Origin: Stropharia rugosoannulata
Lineage: Eukaryota; Basidiomycota; Agaricomycetes; Agaricales; Strophariaceae
DNA: 64,000 bases
Assembly (NCBI GenBank): GCA_028532985.1
Contig: JANCIK010000009.1
Coordinates: 3,162,001-3,226,000, forward strand
Reading direction: 5' to 3'
Shown here: positions 1 through 12,395 of the stretch, in pieces
Numbering within the stretch: position 1 is the stretch's first letter
How the letters are laid out: every line of letters begins with the position of its first letter
Notes under the pieces: generated by a model
The model's database searches: none
Told to the model about the DNA's origin: nothing
Seen by the model: only the letters and a program-made list of their open reading frames with translations
Made by a program: the position numbers and the translations under genes

Positions 1-1063
1 AGTCATGCTGAGTGTCCATACTTCCATCCCATGGGGATATCCGGACACGAGCGCTCCTGATTAGGCGATTTCTGTCAGAAGGATCGGTCAATTTCACCAC
101 TAAATATTCGATAGATGGGTCCCAGGTCCCGGATAATGTCGCGCTAACGCGAAGTGAGGCAGTGTATTTTCCTTCGGAAAGAATGGTAGCATATGCACTA
201 CCCTGAACATCCTTCAATCGCGCATCGTACGAGATTAACTTGATAGGGCGGTATGGACCGCAAGTCATCAATTCTGGACCCTTCAAGGCGATTTATATTA
301 GCTGTAGAAAAACCCCATAAAACACTAATGGAACTCACCCAGTCCCAACTATATGCGTCGAATTCCATGAATGATTGTCTCAGCACCAGAGTATATGCGG
401 TTCATATTTTTATAGATACGCACCGCCAATCATACTGTGCTTTTCGCACATATACACGGCTTGCATCCCCAAGATTAGTTGATCCTGCGCGCACCCTTCC
501 ATACTTTGCCTCTTCGGCTTTGGCACGTGTTTTGGCAGACTTGAAGTGGAAAAGCAAGACATTGGTGTCCGAGAGTGCGGTTCTGGGGAAAGCATAAGTG
601 TACGTCCTGAACATGTTATCCGCCTTCAGAATTAAGCCTCCGTTCTGGAGACATCTAATTAGGAACTGGTTGTCTATAAAATACTGGATTCTCACTAGAT
701 ATACATCACAAATGGTGTCAAGGCCTTCGAAAACCAGGAGACCGTGCTTGAACGTTCGCGATAGAGGTGAGTTCCTAAATTCGCATTTGTAAAGCCATTC
801 CGCCTCTCCTACCCCTATTTGCTCTAATTATGAGTCCATTTCAGTTAGTGACCTTTGGGCTTACACTGAACCCGGTGTTCATTGAATCCTACGTATGGGT
901 CTGGTATATCTCCGTTTCGAAGTAGCTCAACATGCACTTCAGAGGGTATCCGAGAAACAGGCAGCCATCCTCTTGTATTCTGTATGTCTTCGCGCTGAGA
1001 TGATTCCACTTGCTTCCAAGACCAGTCTCCAATATCGCCGAGCACCCGATACTCTGCAGCCAT
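1..1063 (-). CDS. Beta-mannosidase (GH2 family), 5' part, cut by window edge
   Basis: Glycoside hydrolase family 2 beta-mannosidase, which releases mannose from the non-reducing ends of beta-mannosides. Exons read (minus): 865-1063, 696-814, 424-644, 339-348, 1-280, giving 276 codons of the N-terminal sugar-binding and sandwich domains. Family landmarks: WLPVSRIPSEVHVELLRNG, IPDPYVGFNEHRVQWVGEAE, GSTNLGDASRVYVRKAQYDW followed by RWDWGPELMTCGPYRPI. The start at 1063 is the ATG directly before the conserved N-terminus, and no signal peptide is seen, so a cytosolic or vacuolar-type enzyme is inferred. The fourth exon is only 10 nt and is needed to write RWDWGP. The catalytic domain lies outside the window. 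Confidence 0.9.
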
Positions 1064-1977
1064 GTTCGTGGTGGGGAGATAACAGAGGTGGGATTCAGAA
1101 ATGGACCCGATTTAAAACTCTGCAGGAAGAAGTTTCTGGCCCTTCGACTCCCATGTTCAATCTGCTGATGTCCTTTCGCGGACCGTACTGACCGTTTTTG
1201 CCATGCTTCCCAACAACTTTCCAAATGATTCCAGGAAAGGATTCCAGGATACGATGCCCATAAGAGCGAGTCAGATAATGGAACAAATGTCTGCTTGATA
1301 TGTGGTGCATGAGATAGAAGAAATGAGCTTATTGTTTTCGACGTTGCCTGTGATGATGGGTAGAGCTTTGGTAGAGTACCGCCGTGATTATGAGTGCTGG
1401 TGCCGAGACCGATGCGGTACTTATTTACTTAGTTACGTAAGCTAACTTTAATTCAGCTAGATTAGATTGCATTATTTATTTCCATTTGAGCTGATATCAC
1501 TTGTGTACTTCCAACATTGTTCCAGTTCAGAAGGTATCCGAGAAACAGGTCAAAAAAGGCAGCCATCCCCCTGTGTTCTGTGTATCGTTGCTCTGCCAAG
1601 GTGGTAGGGACTTGGTAGGGACTCTCTATGCCGATGTTGGAAACATGTCAAAATCGGTCAGGATGGTCCTCTGCCATTTTATCCGTGTATCATTTATTGC
1701 AATTTGAGCTGATTTTCATTTGTGCCCCTCAGACATGCTTCGTGTTGAAATACGGGACAGAAGACGGAAAAGAGGATGAAGTTGGTTTGTCCTGCATCAG
1801 ATTTCGACCTTCCAACGAGGTTCGTGAAGTTCTGTCAAACATTTATTATTCTTCTGCGGAAAGCCTTGTTATACTAGATAATGATCAAATACTGATAGTC
1901 CTTAAATCCAAGATTCACTTATAGTACCAAATTACACTTTGCTTGTACCACTGGGCCTCTCTGGCTAGAAGGCCGTA
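1064..1977. other. Intergenic, contains a decayed copy of beta-mannosidase exon 1
   Basis: No intact gene seen. It holds the duplicated fragment listed at 1533-1592 and a pair of related AT-rich blocks (about 1475-1505 and 1693-1722) sharing a TTTGAGCTGAT core. Confidence 0.5.
1533..1592 (-). pseudogene. Fragmentary duplicate of beta-mannosidase first exon
   Basis: The block GGTATCCGAGAAACAGG at 945-961, which on the minus strand encodes part of the WLPVSRIP segment of the beta-mannosidase, recurs at 1533-1549. Both copies continue into a near-identical GCAGCCATCC stretch, but the second copy has about 10 extra bases between the two parts. That shifts the frame, so the copy cannot encode the same peptide. 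It looks like a short, decaying local duplication just upstream of the functional gene's start. Confidence 0.55.
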
Positions 1978-3029
1978 TCATTTAAATTGATTCAAAGCGT
2001 CCGTCCTGTGACTATCCTGCATCCTTAATCTTACACAACGTATTAGAATTTTGTCCTTCGGCGGCAATAGTCCAACCTCATCCTTGTACCGAGAGAAGTC
2101 AATACCTACATACTTATCGAGTCTCTTTTGCAGTATATGAACTCTCATCCTCATTCGATTCTTTTCATCGTCTTCGATGCGGATATTTATCATACTTATC
2201 AAACCATAAATAAGCGATGGCACAATTAAATGAGCACGGTGCACTGCACGTACAACAAAGACAGTCCTTCCATCAATGATAGCCATGTCGCCTCAGGGGG
2301 CCTGTATGCCGTTTCGGGAATGGTTACGGAGCAGACTCTAGCGATGTCCAATTCATCATCGTCGATGGGAAGTGGCACCGTAATGACTTGGTCCGTTCCA
2401 TCCATACAGAAAAGTCTACAAGGCCTATAATCCTAGTGTACTTTGCCTCAATACCATGTACGGCATTGTAGAGTCTTCTTCACGCCTCCTTTACTATGCC
2501 GTTTTTCCATATCTTTGCTCGCCCCAAGTCGATAGAGGTAGTCAAGTCAAGAGGTCGCGCTCTTCGGATGCGGAGCATGCCCTCGACACCATTTGGATAG
2601 TCGAATAACTTGCTCCTCCCAGTAGCAAGATCTGAAACGATGTTCATGGAAGGCTCTATGGAAAGATCGCACCGTACGATGTAGGCATCGGTGAGTGCGT
2701 ATGCTTTATCCAAGCCTACCAACGTAATGAATAATTGTTTCAGGAGTCGTACATTGAAGGAATCGGATAGAAATGTGTGGACGAGCTTGAATGAAATGCC
2801 TGTCGTTGACTGGCGACATTCTTTCTTGTGCACAACCCTAATAAACGGCCGCGGGTCGTTAGTCGCCTGGATCCGGTGACTTACATGTGCTAGTAGGGAT
2901 TTTGAATTTTGCGAATTCCTCATCTAACACCGCCGCCGGGTCCGTCACGTCGTCGAAGATATCTGGTGGTTCGGACAACAACAACTCAACAGCTTGATCG
3001 TCGACCTTCCCTGGCATATCGGTTGACAT
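1978..3029 (-). pseudogene. Unrecognised broken minus-strand locus
   Basis: I do not recognise this locus. A good first exon starts at ATG 3029 (MSTDMPGKVDDQAVELL, acidic) and ends at 2885 with GTAAGT. The following intron has a GACTAAC branch and ends in TTATTAG, but the reading frame it leads into stops after about 33 codons. Protein-like segments continue in other frames: 2480-2690 (ending IDLGRAKIWKNGIVKEA), about 2290-2430 (QVITVPLPIDDDELDIARVC) and 1978-2286 (DFSRYKDEVGLLPPKDKI). No set of introns I tried joins them. Either this is a frameshifted pseudogene or its splicing is not visible by eye. Confidence 0.35.
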
Positions 3030-3941
3030 TCTTCGAGTTTAACAGCCGTATAAGACGGCAGCAAGGACGTCTCTCTGAAGAAGGTACCTATCGGTGGAGT
3101 CCAAGGAAGTTGGATGGGAAGCGTTGGGCGATATAATGCCAATCGATGAGAACACATGCATATGTATAGACTAGCATTGGGCTGTGAGTCTTTACGTAAC
3201 ATTTAAGCAGTAGACTCACGGTTCACGTCGATCTTCTATCATGAGTTGGTCATGCGTTGCAGTTCTAAACTTGCAGTTCTCTCAGATCCATCACAAATAC
3301 ACACTGGAGAAGACAAACCAGCGCCATAGCTCGGCTTCGCTCTGTCACCCCCTAAACGCCTCTTTCTCCCTTTTTCAAGCCGCGCAGCGATGAGCAGCAG
3401 TACAAGTGCCTAATCAGCGTACTCGCAAATTGATGTGTACAAAACATACGCGTGTGATTTACGTGTGATCGACAACATGGCCGGGTTAAGGACGAGTGCA
3501 ACGCGGAGCCCAGCGCGCCTGTCGAATGTCTCTTTTAGTGACGCGTGCGCGAAGCCATACGCCGTCGCAGTGTGCTTCGATGTCATCCCGTGTGCTCGTG
3601 TACACGGGCATGTTCCCCATCCGGTCGACTAGATTGACAATGCTGATGATAAGCCTTTCCCAACTCCCTGACCGTTTCAAGGATCTGCAGGTGCATGAGC
3701 GCTTTCCCATAGGCCCTTGTTGTAAGCGCAACCTGAGGAAGCGTTTAGCTGAGCAAGGAGTAAAGCTGAATGATAACATGTTGAACCAGTCGACCGACGC
3801 GGACGTAAACGAAGCTCGGCTAGATCCCATTATCTTCCAAATTTGCTTGGAATTCACGCAAAGTTAAAGGATTTCCGTTCGTATCATTTCACTTACATGC
3901 CAGCTGCTATCTAGTATACAATAAATTCCATGATTCTATAT
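3030..3941. other. Intergenic
   Basis: Nothing I can support. There are overlapping open frames on both strands at 3486-3867, with no recognisable protein and no convincing splice context. Confidence 0.4.
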
Positions 3942-6900
3942 TCAATGATGCTTTTCAAGTGTGCGGGAGAGGTTATACGCAGCAGAAATCAAGGTGACAT
4001 GTCTGGATAGAAAAATTGAGCGGAATGTTCGCAGTTGTATAATTATGACTTACGTAAATCCTTGGACAGCATTGCCCAAGCTATGAAAAGAAGCCAGTCA
4101 GAAACAGGGAGGAGTTCTTGAGATGATACATACCCTTCGCCGGCGTCTGAAATCTCCTCAGTGCACAGGCCAACATGGTTCAGGTAGAGCAAGAAGTCCT
4201 ACGAGAGAGCTTGATAAGTAAAAAAGAAGCCTGTCGATGCAACGCAACACACCTCAAACATGTTGATAGCCTTCGGCAAAAGGCGTCTATCTATCTCTCC
4301 CGCACGTGTTAGCGCCTCAATACACCTTACAAATGAAGAAAAAAATCAGAACCTTTCCCAGTTGTAGTTGTATGGGGAAAGAAGAGCGTACCAGAGGGTG
4401 CACAGGCAAAAGGTGCCTTCCTCGCCACCGACACCATCGTCCGATTTTTTGACGTCATAGCGGTACACCAGATTCTATGATTTCAGGCATTGAAAAGGAA
4501 AGCAGTATGGGAATAACAGGATACACAACGCACGTTAGATGTCAAACCGCCTTTTTCCGGGGTCTTCATTATTTGCGTCAATGTGCTCACAAACCGCGGG
4601 TCGGACTATATCAATAACCACCAGCGCAAAGCAAAGCAGTGCGGCCAACACCGTCAGTACACAGAGGTCTTCTTCGAAATCGCGCTGTCAGTGTGACGCA
4701 CCGCATGCATGAAAAAGACGAGTGGCATAATGAGCACAGCCGAGTCAAGGACATGGTTCTCTTCGTAGCTCTGACCGAACCACTGATTCTCCTTGTTCCA
4801 CGCTTTCTCCATTATTTCTTCGTACAGACCATCGCGCGCGGCAAGCCAGGTGTTGCGATTCGGGCAAGGGAACGATCGCTTATCGGCTAAACGAAGTCCA
4901 CGGTCGATGGCCACCCTGCCGTTTCAGTTAATACCCGCAATTTCAAACCAAGCAGTGCCGTGGTCCATACCAAAGCATGACCTATACAGTATGATCTAGC
5001 ATCAGAGAGCGAATTCTTCTTATAGCAATTTACTTGCCTTGGAATACTGATAAACCGAGGTATGAGCTTTCAACAGTTAATGTGACGAAAAGGAATCAAC
5101 GCACAGTGAAATTCTTCTTCTCCCCGCGAACTTCCCTACAGAATATAAGCAAGCTACGCACAGAGAGTACTACCAGCCATACCAAATAGACCTAACATTT
5201 GTAAGACGATGTCAATAAGCTTTCTATAATGGAAACCTACAGATCTGGGCTTTGATGAATAGACACCACGTCTACACAAGAATAAATCCAGCGTCGTACT
5301 CAATAACAACACGATGTCACATACAATCCACTCTTCGAAGCAGAATGAGTAAGATGAGACAAAAAAGATTTGGAATTTAACCTACAGTTCCCGAACAAGC
5401 TTCCTACAAGGTTTCTCAGTAATAATTATTGCAATCTGACATTCATACATACCAGTCGTCATAGCTCTAAATGAATTAAGGCACAGAGTAAGCCATTTAC
5501 TTCCCTCTGAAAGAGAAATGTAAAATCACCAACGGTTTTCCGAACTGTCGAATGAAAAACCATCGTTTAGCACTTGTCATTTCCCCTTACAATCTATCGC
5601 TCACTTTCTGGCCAAGGTATATACAATCCATGCTGGTGATGTTGGCTACGTCGTCAAAGGGTGAAATTAGAGATACACTTACAGTTCACCATAGATATCC
5701 TGCGTTAGAAAACATCAAAGTTAGCGATCCTCCTTACACCTCCCACCTGTAATTCAAGCCGTTACCTACCAGTTGAATGTGATCCGCCGCCCCATTTCCA
5801 ACTCTGACGGGACGTGAGCCTTTATGGCCATCCAAGTGATTAAGTTCAATCTCGGCTAGATCCTTCCCACCTAGTAATAAGGTCGGTGAACATCATTAAT
5901 CGTTACGAGGAAGTTCGTAACGTACCATGGATGGTATACATGATTTGAAGACTCCCATCAGGATTTTTGTTGCGCAAACGCTCAAAGATGAATTCCAGAT
6001 ACGCTATGCAGCAAGGTGTGAGTTGGGACAGGGCGGAGGGAACGTGAAGTAATTATCTCACCGTTAGCTTCCTCCGTGAAACCAAGCCGAATAAGTGCGT
6101 AGAGTGTGAAGGAGGAATCACGGATCCACGAATAACTAGGGGACCGTCAGTATGGCATCATTACAGGGAGTTATTCAACGTGGACTCTAAGCACTCGTCT
6201 GCATGTCCCGCAAAACTGAAAAGAACGAGACGAACCGGTAGTCCCTGTAAAGAATTTAATTTAATGCGGGGTTTACGCACGCGGACACTTAAACGGCATA
6301 CCAATTGCGAACACCTCCAATATACTCAGGGAGACTGAATGTAGGGCTTGCAACAACAGCGCCTAAAATTGTAGTAGTTGTTATATATAAGTAGAGCCAA
6401 TATAGTGGAAGGCATACCAGTTGGCTCGTATACTAGAAGCTTCAGAGCGAGCGCGCTCCGCATGACGGCTTCCTTCCATGATCCCTTATAGGTAGATTGC
6501 GAGACCCATTCATACCAATATCTATTCGTTGCGTGAAGTAAAGCGGCCAACAGATCCTTTGTCAATAGGGGATCATCCACTGCCCGGGGAATGTTGTCTA
6601 CGGCTACCCGCCATTCCTTTGGTTCCGCCGTTGTCAACGACTTGGCAGTATCGTCGCCCTCCTGGACAGTAGCATGCAAGGGAGGCGTACGGAGCACAAA
6701 AGTGACACATTGGCCCTCCGTCAGCAGGATGTTGCTCTGCACAGCTAGTCCCTTGTGTCCCTTGGCAGACAAGTCTAAGAACTCGAGCACAACTTCCGGA
6801 GGACTGACGTCACCGGCTGGACCCGTCGTTTCGGCGACATAGCGGAGGTCGAGGCTGAGATCCTCGGAGACAAACAAGGCCTTCTTCTGGGAAACAGTCT

Positions 6901-7528
6901 TCGGAAGACTGTCATCGTCGACGATGGACGTTTCATGCGGGTTCTGGGCATAGTTGAACGCGGGAGCACATTGGACTTGAATGGGAATCGCGCCGCGTAT
7001 ACACTCGACGCGCCTAATGAGCCAGGGTAGCAAGGGTTTCGTCGAGGCAGAGTGAGAAGGGTTGTCCCTTCGGGGACGGGGAAGATAGTCTGTTACACTG
7101 ACGACACCTTTGTCGTTCATGAATTTGGTTTGGAGGATCTTGGGGTATTCTAAGTAACAACGATTATCACTTGCGACTTTACTCACATTAGAGCTAGCCA
7201 AGTAGTTCTGTTTAGTGGAGAAAGGCACGGTTGGCATAATTGAGAAATGACCGCCCTTGTCCTTGTCGAGAATTCGCGCAAACACAGAGGGAGAATCAAA
7301 GTTGGGCACGCAATAACTTTCAACTGGGGCTTGTGAGTGTGACAGTCAAATTGCATTTCCTCACACGTACTTGATCCATCTATGCTAACAAGCGCTGCTG
7401 TTCTGAGGTTTCCAATCCTATTGCACACCCTCGAGTGAGTCAGCCGTGGATAACATGCACATAACATACAAGCCGTGATCTGCAATGGGAATGTATCCGC
7501 GCTCGTCGCGAGGGTTGATAAGATTCAT
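3942..7528 (-). CDS. GH15 six-hairpin glycosidase (trehalase/glucoamylase-like), 27 exons
   Basis: Predicted intracellular GH15-type glycosidase of 690 aa, similar to trehalase/glucoamylase-like proteins; no signal peptide. Exons (minus, 5' to 3'): 7470-7528, 7371-7417, 7187-7323, 6418-7138, 6302-6362, 6236-6244, 6062-6135, 5926-6003, 5770-5870, 5683-5699, 5605-5632, 5530-5544, 5453-5466, 5386-5403, 5325-5332, 5241-5271, 5183-5191, 5105-5135, 5038-5046, 4971-4981, 4702-4915, 4534-4605, 4392-4474, 4253-4325, 4134-4198, 4054-4080, 3942-4002. Lengths sum to 2073 nt in one frame. Landmarks: [97 protein letters not shown]; catalytic glutamates are expected in the WEVRG and TEEIS segments. Several exons are 8-15 nt. 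The intron after 5038 starts with GC. Substrate is not decidable from sequence. Confidence 0.88.
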
Positions 7529-7939
7529 GATTGGCTTGTAGCTGAGAGTTCGTCTGGAGATGAAAGGAAAGGATATCAGACAGTGCGCATATCGATGAAG
7601 CATTGGGGGGGTATATATAACATGTCTCATGAAAGCCTTGTTGGTCAGAAGACGTCCGCGGTCACATGTAATACGCCGGGTGTGAGCGTTACGGCTGTCC
7701 GGTCCCAGGAATCTGCTCAAAATCTGCTCTCTGTTTTCGAATGTGTATAAGCTAAGTGCTGGCTCGGGACCAGGAAATGGGAAGAGAGATTACTTCTACA
7801 GATGCAGGATATATTTGTGTCAACAGAAGAATTACTGGCCTATTCAAGGCCTGTTGATGGCGCCTTGAGCTGCCGAACACGGCGACTTTCTGAGTTTGTG
7901 GTTGGTTCAGGCGTTCATAAAATTCGATGACAGTGGTTG

Positions 7940-8326
7940 ATGTCTTCTTTAGCACATTACCCGGCCGCAGACTTACCAGGGTATATGCTGTACTTGCAAG
8001 CAAGCATCGTGGACTATGTTCGCAACCAACGTCAATCACTCTACACCTCGCTGCGCAGGGGAAGATACGCAGCGGCCTCCGAAGTCCTAACACAGGTTGA
8101 ATTGCTTTCTCCAGTATATTGAATGCCATTCAGTGCATTCGGATGGGCCTGAGGTAATATCCCGAGGTGAACCTCTCGCAGATACAAATAATGAGTATAT
8201 GAACATGTATATGCGTAAGCTCTTTGCGTCTTGGACAGAAGGCTTGAGACCGAGATTTGAGAGTGCAGACCTATGTGGAATGACCCAAACCCGTCTAGCG
8301 TTGGCCGCGCGTAAGTACAAAAGATG
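7940..8326 (+). CDS. Possible small hypothetical protein
   Basis: Not recognised. A frame from ATG 7940 reads MSSLAHYPAADLPGYMLYLQ and stays protein-like to about 8092. A second segment, about 8140-8326, in another frame ends LFASWTEGLRPRFESADLCG...ARKYKR and stop. A short intron (about 8092-8135) would be needed to join them. Its donor (GTTGAA) is weak. Could be a gene remnant or a small fungal-specific gene. Confidence 0.25.
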
Positions 8327-9025
8327 AGTATATGCGCATCTATGCAGGGCTAAGGTAATAATCATAGCTAAAGAGTGCCGTTAAGAATCTACGTACTCTT
8401 GCAGTGCCTCTTGCGGATTCATTTTTTTAATAATAAAAATAAATCGAGACCGTGCAAGTAGGTTGCTTTGAGTTCCTTGCAAGTCGGACATTCGATGACA
8501 ATGGTCATATGAGCATCTTCGGACGTTATCGATAGACCGACATGCTTAAATCAAGCACTCATATGCTTCGGTGGGACAAGTATTGTGTTAAGTGTGCAGA
8601 AGGAGGAAGAGCTGTGGAAGGGAATAAGTAAGGGTGACTGCCTTTTAAGTTAAAGATGTACTTATTCGAGCCAAACTAGAGCCAGATGTTCTGCCAGCGT
8701 TCTGCACACAGGTTTGTAGCTTTCTTTAAAAAAAATCGAACTCACTAAACATCTACTCTACTTGCCATCTATGGTAAGAATCTACCGGGATTTGACAATG
8801 CAGCAATTTAAGTTTATCATCTTAGTATTCAAACTCGACTTGGAATACTTGAGCACTACAGAGCAGACGTCTCGCTCGACATCGGCGTGAGATATGTAGC
8901 TCAGACATTATTATATTGGTATCATTTCGGAGGCCAAACATATATACGCACATGGCTCTATGGATGACAATTTATCTTAGCTGTTGGCCACTTAAACAAT
9001 ACACATAGTGGGAAATGTGACCATT
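8327..9025. other. Intergenic, AT-rich
   Basis: Nothing identifiable. It lies downstream of the complex I gene and contains several A/T runs. Confidence 0.5.
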
Positions 9026-10814
9026 CTAAGCAGTCGCTTCGACTTTGGAATCCGTAAGACGCAGACCGAGGTTGTCGGGGATAGCGAGGGTCTCGTCGGC
9101 GGCACTAGCAAGGTGTCCGCCAAAGCCAACGGGGCCATTGCGGGCGCGATATTCAGCAATACGGCGTTCCACTTCAGGACGGAAGTGGCGCATAAGACCT
9201 TGTATGGGCCAGGCGGCAGCATCACCTAGAGCACAGATGGTACGTCCCTCAACTTGTTTCCTATGAAAATGTCAGAAACTGGCTTTTCAAGAAGATTACA
9301 TACATACGTGATCTCCAGCAACATGTCGATTTCACGAGGATGACCACGTCCTTCGACCATGCGGTCCATCATGTTCATCATCCAAGTTGTCCCCTCCCTG
9401 CAAGGTGTACATTGACCGCAGGATTCATGTTTGTAGAAGTGGGAAAGACGAGCAATGGCGGAGACTATGTCGGTACTCTTGTTCATGACAATGACAGCAC
9501 CCGTCCCCAGACCAGTGCCAGCGTCCTTAAGGGAGTCGTAGTCCATGCTTCCCGAATCGTCAGAAGCAACATACAGACGAGGTAAATAAGCCGCTTACAG
9601 AACTTCGCCACAGACATCAATAGGAATGACGGGAACGGACGAACCTCCGGGAATGATACCCAGGAGATTGTCCCATCCACCAATCACACCCCCACAGTGC
9701 TTGTCAATGAGTTCCCTGAGAGGAATGCTCATCTCTTCTTCAATGACGCAGGGGTTGTTAACATGCCCACTAATGCAGTATAGCTTCGTTCCTTGATTCC
9801 TCTCCCGTCCAAAGCCAGCGAACCAGCTGGAACCACGTCTGCAAATAGTAGGGGCAACAGCAACAGTTTCGACGTTCGCCACTGTCGTGGGGCACCCGAA
9901 GAGACCGACGTCGGCGGGGAAGGGAGGCTTGAGACGGGGCTTTCCTTGCTTCCCTTCTATGCTCTCAATGAGGGCAGTCTCCTCTCCACAAATGTAGGCT
10001 CCAGCGCCACGGTGGACATACACATCAAAGGAATATCCAGATCCACACGCGTCTTTACCGAGGAAGCCAGCGGCGTAAGCCTCGTTAATGGCCTGCTGAA
10101 CATGAGATGCCTCTTGATAAAATTCTCCTCTGATGTAGATGTATGCTGCTGTCGCGTTCATACCGCGGCCAGCGACGAGACACCCCTCAATAAGTTTATG
10201 AGGATCGCCGCGGAGAATTTCACGGTCCTTGCAAGTACCGGGTTCGCCTTCGTCAGCGTTGATAACCAAATAGCGGGGACTTGGTTAAGACATCAGACTT
10301 GGATAACCATCATAGAGCGATAGACACTCACCGCGGATCTTTCTCCCAACCAGGTTTGTTCATGAAACTCCACTTCAATCCACTGGGGAATCCAGCTCCA
10401 CCACGCCCGCGAAGACCAGAGTCCTTGATGCTTTGGATAATCCATGAATCTCCTTTCAGCAGAATATCTTTTGTGCGATGCCAGTCGCCGCGGGACTGTA
10501 ACAGATTGTCAGACATGACACGGTCAATGCGTTTAACTGTATGCTCACCATAGCACCCTTTATGCCGTGGTCATGCCGGCAGTATGCATTGGTGAAAATA
10601 CGATCCTGATCCTTCAATCCCCCGTACCTGCGAACCGGAGGGTCAGCAACGGTAGCTAGAGAGCGACTCGTTCGAAGTTTGGCGCGAAATGGTCGCGCTA
10701 TTTCTACAGACAATCATTAAGATGAAAAGTTAGTGGAAGAATAACTAACTAACTAGACGTAGAAGAGGCCGCCCTCAGCAGAGCAGGAGACGACGAGGTT
10801 GAGACCTTGAACAT
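9026..10814 (-). CDS. NDUFV1: NADH:ubiquinone oxidoreductase 51 kDa subunit (complex I, NDUFV1/NuoF)
   Basis: Core peripheral-arm subunit of mitochondrial complex I that binds NADH, FMN and iron-sulfur cluster N3. Exons (minus): 10754-10814, 10549-10703, 10332-10495, 9599-10279, 9308-9547, 9026-9260, giving 511 aa, the usual length. The first exon gives a short serine/alanine-rich, basic N-terminus ([19 protein letters not shown]) typical of a mitochondrial presequence. Seen: FMN/NADH site GRGGAGFP (about residues 102-109), [16 protein letters not shown], the [19 protein letters not shown] segment, and N3 ligands CGQCTPC (C397, C400, C403) with C443 in RTICALGD. All expected ligands are present, so it should be functional. 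Confidence 0.97.
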
Positions 10815-11815
10815 AATGCTCGTCGTCGTCGTTGGGAACGATGAGCTGGTGTTGGCGGAGTTTCTCGGATTCAGCTGCACATATTACATAATACGCTTAC
10901 TTAATGTAGGCTCAGCCAATAGAAAGTGCTCAATTTAATCGGGTCGGCGTCTATTATTAGCTTCCTGAACTTTGTTATGGTCACGTACACAGTAGCTAGT
11001 CAGGTGATGTGTCACCTTGGTTTATCTCGTACTTACGGTTTATCTCGTACGACGTAGACCTAAGACGGTAGCGTAGTTCATATGATCTTGCTCCTCGTAA
11101 GGCTTATGCTTTTACCGCTTTTTACAGAACTCCGCACAAACCTTTTCATCAAATTAGCACCTGAGGTTCTCCTAATTTTCTCAGTGCCACGCCAATTGAA
11201 CAGTGGTACAGGTTGGGTACAATCAATTGATATGCTGATTTAGCTCTTTGATAGTTATGAGAAATGTGCGAAACAACTCAGAAACGACTTGGCAGAAATG
11301 GTATAATGGAATCGTTAGTAAAATGCCTTATCAAGCCTGTATAACTTAGGAGCGTTCAGAAGGGTACGACCTATGTCAGTTTTGTACGCCAAAAATCAGC
11401 TGACGTCCCAATACTATTTAGCTTCTGTTACACCGCTAGAATAATCATACGCATTTGCAGACAGATAGCGTCTGTCTACCTCCTAAAAGAACGTTAGTCT
11501 GTCAAGATACTCACTGCCGATGACTTATATATACATGATTGTATGGGCTTGAGCATCAGTCTCCAGTTGGCACAAATTTCACATAGAGCAGTGGTGAGTT
11601 GGTGGTGAGCACATGTATGCTTCAAATCAGAGCTGCAGAAATGTTGGTCTGAGTTTGTCTGACTCAGAAAACATATGACTTACTTCAAAAAACATATTAC
11701 GCTCGTGTCAAGCTTGAGAGGTTTTGATCATGCGCGCTTATTAATTAACCTCGGTCACGACTCTTCTTTCTATTGCTCAGGTGCTCTGGATGACTACCAA
11801 ATCGCCGTAAGAACT
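10815..11815. other. Intergenic
   Basis: No gene seen. A 14-bp direct repeat GGTTTATCTCGTAC occurs twice around 11019-11051. The left part should hold the promoter of the complex I gene. Confidence 0.5.
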
Positions 11816-12245
11816 CTATAGAGCCACCTTCTTGCTTTCTTTCTGATGGTTTGCATTCATTTGGATGTCAACATGAAATGCACATGTCCAAAGTATTGAG
11901 ACGGACACACGACGATCATCTCGAAGCGTGATCAAGTTGGCCGAAAGCGTCCCATCTGGCCTCTTCTGGCCTTGGGCGTCGGAGGAGAATGGAATCCGGG
12001 TAAGCAATCATTGCATATTTCCTACTACGTCGAGGCATATCGATAACTGTCACAGCGCTGCAGAAACAACAAAGACTAACGTTTCCAAAAGGTTTCAATG
12101 GCGCACGATCAAATGTTTGGGTAGGCGATAGAAAATTCGAGCCGAGAGAAGTGGGCATTAAACGCTCTTGGTCGTTATGCATATGTCCTGACGTATGTCG
12201 TTTAATTCTACTCACCGTCCCCCAGTCTATTTTTGCTCGAGTCAT
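11816..12245 (-). CDS. Possible small hypothetical protein
   Basis: Not recognised. ATG 12245 gives MTRAKIDWGT followed by a good donor GTGAGT. A protein-like 3' segment (RIPFSSDAQGQKRPDGTL ... ending ESKKVAL and stop) closes at 11816. The middle is unclear, with possible acceptors near 12050 and 12110. Only about 150 bp separates its start from the divergent FMO gene, which could mean a shared promoter if it is real. Confidence 0.25.
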
Positions 12246-12395
12246 GGCTTCTTAAATCCCCTGTGCTTCCAGAAGTCTCGTAATCCCATGACAATAGGTA
12301 TGCGGCGCTCTTTCGTACAGCCTATAAATACTGGGCCCTGAAGTGGCTCCTCTACTTTTCGGACCTCGTCTCTTTTGCGGCTCACCTCTTTCGAA

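Noticed and set aside
3486..3867. Overlapping 123-codon frames on both strands
   Set aside because: Neither has recognisable domains or splice-site support; mirrored open frames are common in GC-rich stretches.
7139..7186. 16 extra residues read through in the GH15 gene
   Set aside because: The 48-nt segment has GTGAGT and CAAG ends, is a multiple of three and interrupts a conserved motif, so it is an in-frame intron.
9793..10323. Long plus-strand open frame
   Set aside because: Antisense shadow of the complex I 51 kDa subunit.
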